This document shows, one piece after another, positions 56,081 through 64,000 of a stretch of DNA of 64,000 nucleotides. The notes beneath the pieces are model-generated. The model worked only from the letters and a program-made list of their open reading frames with translations, searched no databases and was not told the origin of the DNA. A program made the position numbers and the translations under genes. The first letter of the stretch is position 1, and each line of letters starts with the position of its first letter. Origin of the DNA: Thysanoteuthis rhombus (Eukaryota; Mollusca; Cephalopoda; Oegopsida; Thysanoteuthidae); assembly GCA_963457665.1 (NCBI GenBank), contig OY735206.1:28871877-28935876 (forward strand), in the 5' to 3' direction.

Positions 56081-56279
56081 ATAATTAGAATTTCCGTATT
56101 TTTTCATGTGTAATTCCTGCAGCTTTTCCTTTTTGTTATTTACTATCAAAAGTTGAAGTCTCGTGAATGAATTAAGACAGACATCATTTTCCGATCACTG
56201 CCTTGATAGGTGAAGCAGCTATCTCGGTGTAAAAGCCTATTTCCTCTGTATGTATCACTTGATGATCCTTGCTAGTTTC

Positions 56280-56492
56280 AAGTTTGGTCAAGACCAGGAC
56301 TTTATTCTTTTATGACAGGATGTCACAACTATGATCCCAGAGTTAATAGTGCACTAAACATTATGTTGAGTGCACGATGAAATGCGTCCTAATGAAGAGT
56401 TTTTCACACACTTGGTTCATACTGGGAATCGAACCCCAGATCATCCTGTCTTTAAGATAGGCTATCTAACCATTTAACTATCCGAGTGATCG
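56280..56492 (-). repeat. tRNA-derived SINE-like element, good A and B boxes
   Basis: The minus strand reads GGATAGTTAAATGGTTAGAT (A-box-like) and GGGGTTCGATTCCCAG (B-box exact to GGTTCGATTCC). The body continues to about 56280 with AACTCTTCATTAGGAC. No acceptor stem of a working tRNA. Confidence 0.75.
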
Positions 56493-57570
56493 GCCTAAAA
56501 AGTTTGGCGTTAAACAAATTGGCATGTTTAGAGATGACAGAAGTTCAACGGTTAGACATTGAAGATATCGTCATCCAGATGTTAAAAAAGAAATTGGAGC
56601 ATTCTGGGGTTTTTTTTATCACTTTGACCCTTCGACACTTAGTGTACTCCAGGATTTAGGGAATGGTTTCTCTTATAAATTGTTTCCACAAAAGTTGATT
56701 TTTTATAGGTTTGTCTGCAGTTGTCGGGCTCTCTTTATCAAGTGTACTTTTTTTGTAAGTCATTGATAATTTCGAAAGTTTTTAAAAAAAGTCTGAAAAT
56801 AACTAATGCTTGCCGGTTTAAGAGACACAACCGGTCACAGGAAAATTTCCAAGAGGTTTAAACTTGAAATAATGGGACACTAGTCTTTATTTATATATGA
56901 TTTGGTTAATTGCAACAATCAAAATAAAAAATATTCTCATTAATCGTGATAACAATCAAGGCATTTTTAAATGCTGTTATGTCATGTAAGTGTGATTTAA
57001 ATCAATTCCACTGTAAAGAGATATTCGACATAAGAAATCTGATTCTCACTTTATTTCTTACAATTCTTTTCTTAAAAACTACTTTGAAACGATTAGAGAC
57101 CCACATCGCATCATTATAAACACCACTTTTTATGGTCACAAAATATGTGTTCATTCAGTATAGAATATTTATTGTAAATCGAGACACCTTCCCCCATCGG
57201 AAATCACGGTCACAAACGACTTCAAACTTGAGACCACAATGCCCAGTGCACGGACCGATATAACTGGCCAATATCAACTTCTTACAATGGCCAGTTGTTG
57301 AGTTATCTCGGTGCATAAACACACGCGAACACATGGAGATTTCTCAGATCAAAATTATATCTTAAATGATAAAAATCAAATAGTTAAATTGTAAAAAGGT
57401 AATTTTCGTAATTTCAAATCCTTAATTATACTTCAAAACTTTAGAAATCAATTATCACCGAAATTTGATAATCGGCCAAGCATTCCCATTTTCTTTTCTA
57501 TAAAAGAACTCCTCAGGGTTTTTAATGGAAGGTGAAAATGATTTGTTACAAACGTAGTATCGTTTTTTGA
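56493..57570. other. Unassigned
   Basis: Nothing recognised; 57180-57320 is less AT-rich than its surroundings but has no readable identity. Confidence 0.35.
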
Positions 57571-57756
57571 TTATAAGATGAACGATATGAACAACAAAAA
57601 CCAGCAAATATCTAATAAAGATATGGCTAATTTAGAAATAATATCCTTTCTTTCCAATGATCTTCTATCAATAATATGCCAGCAATATGAAACAAATCCT
57701 GTAAAAGTACCGATTATGGCTCCTGTTGTCAAAAGATAAATTCCAAATTTTATCAT
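57571..57756 (-). CDS. Possible small two-helix membrane protein ORF (61 aa)
   Basis: An ATG-initiated 61-codon frame with two hydrophobic segments (about residues 4-26, IYLLTTGAIIGTFTGF, and 44-61, LAISLLDICWFLLFI) joined by a charged loop (DRRSLERKDIISK). Unlike other short ORFs here it does not overlap a repeat and has a balanced amino-acid make-up. No family is recognised, and no promoter or splice evidence was found. It may be a chance ORF, a mobile-element piece or a real microprotein. Confidence 0.25.
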   Translation of the reverse strand: MIKFGIYLLTTGAIIGTFTGFVSYCWHIIDRRSLERKDIISKLAISLLDICWFLLFISFIL

Positions 57757-57891
57757 GAATGTGAAGTAAAATGCTTGAAAAGATGATAATCTGTGAGAGA
57801 TGTATCAGGTGAGGTGACAAGTCGATTGCGTACTGGATAAGTACGTCGCGGTCAAATACGCCCCGATCATTTGCATCTCACTTTTCTGACT

Positions 57892-58568
57892 AGGAGCGTT
57901 AGCAACAGGCATACTTTCTAAGTTTGGGCTTACAAATTATGTATTTTTCAAAATCAGATGAAAAGGTAGTTACAAAATAGTAGCTTTTTACTTTTGTTTA
58001 ATAACAAAAATGAATAAAAACATAGTCACGAAAAAGAAACTTTTTATTTTTGTTGTTTTCGTTACAAAAAAAAAATTAGAAATGTTTTTATAATTTAACC
58101 AAAAGTTTATTTAATTTAATCAAAACAATTAATGGTCCGACTGCATCAAAAATTCTTTTACATTTCTTGATTAAATTATAACTAGCTCTTTATCCATTTT
58201 TGTACCAAGAGAGAACGAAAATAAAAAGATTTTATTTAGATATCTACGAAGTTATTCATTTTTTGTAAAAACAGTTTTGATTATGTAAATAAATTTTTAT
58301 TTATTTTAGTAACGAAACGTAAATAAAAAGTTTCTAATTCGCAACTACGTCTTTATTTATTTTTGTAACAAAACAAAAGTAAAATCTTTCTGTTTTGTAA
58401 TTTCATTTTTGTTTTATTTATGTAAGCAACGAAATAAATTTCTGTATCTTTATCTACGAAGTTATTATTTTTAATGCAGCTATCTGTGTAGCATGCATTT
58501 TATTAATTAAAACATTATTCTGTAAGTTCAAACTTGAAAGGTATGCCTGTTGTCGGCACCTCCTTGTA
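57892..58568. mobile_element. Large MITE-like element with AAC-rich interior (about 680 bp)
   Basis: The ends are inverted copies: AGGAGCGTTAGCAACAGGCATAC at left (57892, 20-plus bases matching), AACAGGCATACCTTTCAAG on the minus strand at right (58535-58553). TIR similarity runs to CTTACA (about 45 bp). The interior is AT-rich with many GTAAC/GTTAC and TTTTATTTTTG motifs in both orientations, suggesting long foldback potential. No ORF. Superfamily uncertain, possibly hAT. Confidence 0.7.
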
Positions 58569-58974
58569 AAAAAAGAGGGACGAAAAGAATACCTGACGTA
58601 AATGTCAAGGGAGGCCAATAACTGGGACGTGGTTGACCAAGAGGCAAGTGTCCTAATGCCGTCTAGTGAATATGGATTTCATATCCTATCTCCCTTAGTT
58701 AAGGAAAGGGCAGCGGAGAAGAATGGAGTTTAACTGCAGCATTTCATTCAACTCATGTGAGTCTTATTTTTGCAACGTTCCAAGCTTACACTGAGTTGAC
58801 GTGATATGGTCACTTTCGAAGTCTTTAAATCCCTCTAAAGTGCCTGAACCATCATTCGCAGGTAGTTGGCTACTGCTGCCGACAAATTACTCTTCAGCGT
58901 CAATCAGAAGGTCGAGAAGCTATTAAACAAGCGTAAAAACCAAGGGCGGTGAAGGGTTAAACCCTTTTTAATAT
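58569..58974. other. Unassigned
   Basis: Nothing recognised. Confidence 0.35.
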
Positions 58975-59290
58975 GCACCTCTATTTATTCATGTGTTTGT
59001 GTGTCCTAGAGTCCCTGGCCATACCGTTTTGTCGACAGACAAGAAATTTGGCTTCAGCACTCCACTAGACTGCTTCTGAAATTGATTTTTTTTTAATATT
59101 GTGGGAAAAAATCTTTTTTGACTTTTGGGGGTTTTATTTGATGAGTTTATTAGTTTTTAGATTTTTTTATTCTGAAATAGTGAAAAATAATTCATTCTGA
59201 CCATATTTATTCTCCAATGAAATGTTTTTACGAGACTTAAAATTTTGATGCAATGTTTGTTCAGTTCTTGACTGTGATCAAATGTTTTAT
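58975..59290 (+). repeat. Rep-F SINE-like repeat, plus copy
   Basis: CCATACCGTTTTGTCGACAG, CTTCAGCACTCCACTAGAC, a T-rich middle and TAAAATTTTGATGCAATGT close to the complement of the 15.1-15.5-kb copies. Confidence 0.65.
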
Positions 59291-59549
59291 TTTATTTTTG
59301 TTTCCTGCCATTGCCCATACGCAGTACTAAACTCGGTTTAGTATATCCAATCAAGAACGTAATGTGTTAATTCTATATGTTGTCTTATTTCTCTTTCAAT
59401 ATTCCCAGCTAATAAAAAAGCGGTGTGATATTTCCAACATTTCATCTTATCATTTTTACATCAAGGAGTTTTCTGTCATATGAAATTTAGGGTCTAAAAT
59501 CCGGTGTTATTAACTTAGGGGAGGGGCTGAACGTTTTTAGCAAAACAAT

Positions 59550-59830
59550 ATCCACGTTAGATGACCGTAGCCACTATATATGCTTGTGTTTATGTTTTCC
59601 AATCCCCTTTGCTGTACCGTTTTGTCGATGGACTTGAAAATTGGCATTAGAATACCACTAGACCCCTAGAGAATGTTTTTTGCTAATTTTTAGAGAAAAG
59701 GGATTTTTTGGTCTTTGGCGGCGGCGGGGGGTGCTTATTTTGATGTGTTCTGTATATTGGTAACATCAAGATTTTCCGGAACCTCTCTCCGCTTTAATTT
59801 GTTTTCATGCAGAATTTATTTTTGTTTCCA
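59550..59830 (+). repeat. Rep-F SINE-like repeat, second plus copy
   Basis: GCTGTACCGTTTTGTCGATG, TTGGCATTAGAATACCACTA and a TTTTTTGGTCTTTGGCGGCG middle, same order as 58975. Confidence 0.65.
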
Positions 59831-60344
59831 AAAAGACCCAAAAAGATCGTATATAGGTCGAGTTTTGAAGACCATTTTTCTTGGGAAAAATGGAAATCAA
59901 CTTTAACACGAAAAACAATTCTGTAAGATTGAATTTCAAACATTATGGGAAGGAATAGAAACAACCTTTTGGATTACAAAATAATGACATATATTCAATG
60001 ATTACGACTGGCAAATGAATCTAGGGATCGACCTAAACATGAGGTCGACTTATACACCAGTAGATACGGTGTTCATTTGTTATTCTCATTAGAGAATTAA
60101 CAGACTGACAAATGCAATCTGTCTAAGGTGGAACGAATCATGTTCAGTCTGATTCTTACCATCATCTTCTTTCTTTTTGTTTAAAACCTCGGATAGAACG
60201 ATGAAACTTTCTTTTCTCTCCGGCCTCGTCTCGATTAAGAAGCGTACAGACTTTCAGATCAGTGAGCGTAAACATCTAACAAAGCCAAAACAGTAAACAT
60301 CTTTTCTTCTTTATACCTTCTTTTGTAACATCTTTGCCTCTATT
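59831..60344. other. Unassigned
   Basis: Nothing recognised. Confidence 0.35.
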
Positions 60345-61000
60345 ATAAACCATCAACCAAAACTGTCAACATAGGTTTTGTCAGTTTTCAAGTGATTCTT
60401 GATGGCTACGTACGTACACTAAAAAAATGTCATGTAGACAAACTTGAAAAATTACTCTATTTCGTTATACGTAAATGCATTACTTTAGTCAAGTTGATAT
60501 TCATCATATAAATTCATAGATTAATTTGAGTTTACAAACTTATACCATTAGGTTTTTTAAAAATTAGGAAATTTTCTCAAGTTGATCCCCTAAAATACTT
60601 TTTTTCAGTGTATGTGTAACTGATTCAGGCCGCATAAAAAGAGCTAGATGGCTATAAATCTGAATTTTTACTTCTTATTAAGTATGGGGAAAACAACGTT
60701 GTTTTTTTTTTACTTTTTGAAAATCCTCACTCCAACAAGTTGTAATGGGGGGTGGGTTCAACTTATAATGTAAGTTCAAACTAAGTTTGTTCGTTAGTTT
60801 GTTGTCCAACAGCGTTCATAGCCTGGTTTTTTAAGATTCGGACTTCTCAGTGATCCAACAAAAGATGGAAGAAGTAACTTATATATTGATCAAGCATTTT
60901 CCCGAATTTTTAATTGATCACCCCCCAATGCCGTTTGCTTCTAGAAGACGTTGGCAATACGACGGTTGCTATTGAGTGACTAATCAGATCGGCTTTACTT
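60345..61000 (+). repeat. Dispersed repeat Rep-B, most complete copy
   Basis: AACCATCAACCAAAACTGTC, TTTTCAAGTGATTCTTGATG, GGGTTCAACTTATAATGTAAG, CAACAGCGTTCATAGCCTGG, TTATATATTGATCAAGC, AGAAGACGTTGGCAATACGA and TTGAGTGACTAATCAGATC. Confidence 0.78.
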
Positions 61001-61969
61001 TCAACCTCCCTTTTTCTTTTTATGGCGATAGCATTCAGCGTTCATATTCAGTCAAAAGCCCATTTTCAGATTTTGAATTTCAGTTTAGGTTAAAATACCC
61101 ACAAAATTGCTGCCTGAAGAGTCTTTAGTAGAGGATATTCATGAAATAAACTTGAAAAGCCAAATATGAAGGGCAGCTCTAGATATTTTCTCAATTGAGT
61201 TTAGTTAGACATAAGGTGAAGTGGGTTAAATGAGGGTAGGAGACAGGACTGATCCAAGGGTCCGTGGCGCCCTTGGCAACGTAAACTTCAGCTCTCTTTA
61301 AGTAAAGCATTATCAAGTGTAGTCAGAACAATTCCCTTGCGACCAACCTTCACCCAACTTACCTTCCTACCACGCAGACCCCTACCTATTTTGAGCTCTC
61401 TGTCACATTAGCTAATCCTGACTGAGCTTGTCGCTGGTCATGGGAATTTATTTCGACAATTGTTTCTCTTAGTTTCACCATAACAAAAAGTATTTAACCG
61501 TTAGATATTCCTGACAAAATATCACATATCTTATTTCAACTGTTTCTATTCTGTTGGTTAATTATTTATTCATTTTCTCACTTTTCAATTCGTATCTAGA
61601 AAATCCGACTGTCCCAGTGCACTGGGCGACCGCCAGCGTTAGTCAAGCGTATGGCTCACCCTTCCAGAAAGGAAAATTGCATTGCAACAATTTTCTACGT
61701 AAAGAGACCTGCTTGTCTTGAAAATATGCGCTCGAGGTCATCACTTTAATCCTTGGGTACCAGTGTGAAATTCTCAACTACCTTACCCAATAGGCAAGCA
61801 GCATTAAGTTGTTTCTAAAAATAAATTGTTTACATATGAAATGGATGTTCGAGTCCTAGTTATGGCAAGTTTCACAAAGGTGGTTGTTCTGAAAAACCAT
61901 TACGATTTTCGCTCGAATCGGAATGAAATTTTAACTCATCTTTTTTTTTTTAAGGGGGGTCTTTTTTTC
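61001..61969. other. Unassigned; possible diverged MITE at 61244
   Basis: CAGGACTGATCCAAGGGTCC at 61244 looks like a transposon terminus. A GCACTGGGCGACC motif at 61620 might be the far end, but pairing is weak. Confidence 0.3.
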
Positions 61970-62260
61970 TTTACCTCTGCCAATGAAGCTGGGAGAGATA
62001 TATGTATCCAACTGTGTCTGCCTGTCTCTCCGTCCATTTTTCTTCCCGCAACTATATGTCCACACAATATATCCAAAGGTTCTCAATGAATTTCGATGAA
62101 ACTTTCTGGATGGTTGGGCCATACTGTTGGATAATTTCTGAGGTGGACCAAGGTTTTTTTTTGTTTTGTTTTTTTCGATTCATGAACTTTTTCTCGCGCA
62201 TGCAATCTCCCCAAACTTGTTCAATAAATATCAATGAAATTTTGAGAAAGCATTGAGCTA
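61970..62260 (-). repeat. Rep-H dispersed repeat, minus copy
   Basis: The reverse complement contains AAATTCATTGAGAACCTTTG and a CAGCTTCATTGGCAGAGG end, as in 46780-46890. A related second block (TTTCATTGATATTTATTGAA on the minus strand) follows at 62220-62245, suggesting a diverged tandem copy. Confidence 0.55.
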
Positions 62261-63254
62261 AGAAAGAAGTGATTAGATTTTTTTTTTTTTGGCCTATCCA
62301 GGGATACCTTACAGTTATCTTTCATGTATCGTGGTAATATATAAACTGATTTTTATTCAGCTTTAAGTGACAATGGCGTTAGAAGAGGAGTGCACTCTCT
62401 GACTTCTTTCAATATTCGTTCCGTTTTACTGCTTTTCTTCCATTTTTCTTCTCTCAGCTTTTCAAATTTTACTTCGCTACTGACTGACAGAAAACGTAAT
62501 CTAAAATGAAACGCTAATCCTGTTTTTAAGAAATAGAAATTATGATTACCTCCCTTCACTTAACAGGAAGAAGTTATTTAAGTGTAATTACAGCCAAACA
62601 TAGTAAATGTGTTTGCCAGAATTGAGAGATTAAACATTTAGCACTGCACTCTCGAAACTTCTCACGTTTGCTGCAATCATATTGAACTTGGAATTTTAGT
62701 CGTATACTTATTTGTTTAATGTCATTTGATGTGTGACCTGGCATAACGATTATAAATCGGGAACAACTGACCCTAATTCGATTTCCTGTTAAGATTTTTC
62801 ATTTTCGTTTTGCACCGATTGAATGTGAGGAAGCTGGTCAAGCTGACAAAGGCCCAGTTGAGGAGAGATGCCCAGAACCAAATCTTCTTTTGTTGCAGCA
62901 CTATGTCTCACAAGAAGTTTACAGGAATAAACAAACTTAGTAGATCTTATGAACTATGTTTAACTCTGTATTGTAACCGAATCAATTGCCTGATTATCAT
63001 TTCGGACATATTTGAATATCTATGAAACGATCCTTTTATGAATATTGAATAGTGAATTTGTTTCAGTTGAAGAGTCCATGGTTCCAAATAGTGAGTATGA
63101 GATATTTTTTTTTACCCCAGAGTCAAAAGTCAAATGTTATAAACAGAAAAACAACAAGGTCACATTGTTATTTATATAAGTGTAGCATGAGTTTTTATCA
63201 GACAATCTATTCTCGAAGATCCACTGAGAATCAAACCCACTAAAAACGGCCTGC
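62261..63254. other. Unassigned
   Basis: Nothing recognised; ORFs under 75 codons without motifs. Confidence 0.35.
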
Positions 63255-63820
63255 ACGTTTAGTTTGGTGATCGTCCATTTTGAAAGATTATTTCTGACCT
63301 GACAGGTGCAGACGCAATCCCCAATATTTTTCTATTTGTAGTTTGGACATGTTGGATTAGGGTTCGGCCTGTGGACAAGTCAAGTTTTCATGTCCACGCA
63401 ATAATAGTTGCAAGGACTGAAGGGGATTTTTAGAGGAATTTTCAGCCCCACACGTTTCCGTCCAGTTCTCGTTAGGGTTCAGGTAAAAAGGAGCTTGCTG
63501 ATCATCAAAATTTATGTTTGGAATATCATTTCTGACCAGATGGACACTGATGCCATGCTGTAGACATTGTTACGGATAGTCTGGACCGGTGGGACCAGGA
63601 TTCGTTCCCTGTCAAGTGCTCTCATTTTTCTCACAACAATCGTTTCGCGGAATGAAAGAAAATTTTTGTGGCAGTATCTGCCCTGCACATTCACGTGTGA
63701 GATGGCCCACGGTCAACCCATGTGTCTTGCCCTGTCCTCTTCGTGGATCATATAAGTAGGAGTTTGTCGATCATTCAATCCAGTTATATTGGGAAGAAAT
63801 TCACAGACATAACTAAATTG
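63255..63820 (+). repeat. Diverged tandem array, unit about 230-270 bp
   Basis: The unit start GRTCRTCMA...TT.G.A.ATTATTTCTGACC recurs at 63269, 63500 and 63769, preceded each time by an AGGAGYTTGYTGATC-like segment. At least two full units and the start of a third. Rather GC-rich for this window, non-coding by eye. It may continue past the window edge. Confidence 0.65.
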
Positions 63821-64000
63821 ATTTTTTGTTTTTGTTTTCACAAAGAGCACATATTTGTATGGGTATGACGTATTTTCTTCAGCAAAATTTTACCCACCAC
63901 CGCCAGTGGAAGAGTCCGGTGTTACGACCAACGAACCAAGAAAATATCTTTATTATTAATTTGAATAGATTATTCGTGTGTGTTCACATCAGATGGTGGC
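63821..64000. other. Right-edge unassigned sequence
   Basis: No recognised feature; possibly the third unit of the tandem array in decayed form. Confidence 0.3.

Overview
This 64-kb window looks like gene-free, repeat-dense nuclear DNA of an animal. It is AT-rich and has no operon-like coding density, no ribosome-binding-site architecture and no long ORF of host type. It carries many long (TA)n, (TG)n, (CT)n and (TATC)n microsatellites, several degenerate non-LTR retrotransposons, Tc1-like and hAT-like DNA transposon remnants, and many tRNA-derived SINE-like pieces. Together these suggest a large metazoan genome, most likely a lophotrochozoan. A cephalopod-type mollusc is my guess, from general resemblance only. 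I could not run any similarity search.

Layout. 0-10 kb: an antisense RT fragment joined to a sense endonuclease fragment (1.73-2.66 kb), a near-complete but inactivated Tc1-like element with very long inverted repeats (4.74-6.33 kb), a second LINE C-terminus (7.44-7.80 kb), a 353-bp MITE (7.855-8.207 kb) and a restriction-like-endonuclease (RLE) LINE fragment (9.15-9.48 kb). 10-22.6 kb: dispersed repeat families, SINE-like units, a 5S-rRNA-like sequence at 17.0 kb, the longest LINE copy (18.70-20.35 kb), a foldback element with a tRNA-like core (21.25-21.53 kb) and a hAT-type MITE (22.21-22.51 kb). 22.9-36 kb: microsatellites, LINE copies at 23.9 and 34.6 kb, a tRNA-like plus 5S-like pair at 32.4-32.6 kb and a second Tc1-like transposase remnant (33.84-34.42 kb). 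36-46 kb: mostly unassigned, with a LINE 3' end (40.9 kb), a ~39-bp minisatellite (41.8-42.3 kb) and a long antisense RLE-type LINE (42.96-45.1 kb). 46-64 kb: clustered (TA)n tracts with an associated small repeat, the best-preserved LINE copy (51.40-52.18 kb, plus strand), a compound minisatellite, a second large MITE (57.9-58.57 kb), one small two-helix ORF (57.57-57.76 kb) and a ~250-bp tandem array running toward the right edge.

No intact host gene, rRNA operon, CRISPR array or phage/bacterial system is visible. The parts do not form one pathway; the window is a record of successive transposon insertion, decay and microsatellite growth. The most unusual items are the 5S-like/tRNA-like pairing, the hammerhead-like folds beside (TA)n tracts, the foldback element with a tRNA-like core, and repeated transposon-microsatellite junctions. 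Local family names (Rep-A to Rep-I) are labels made for this window only. All boundaries were read by eye and may be off by tens of bases.
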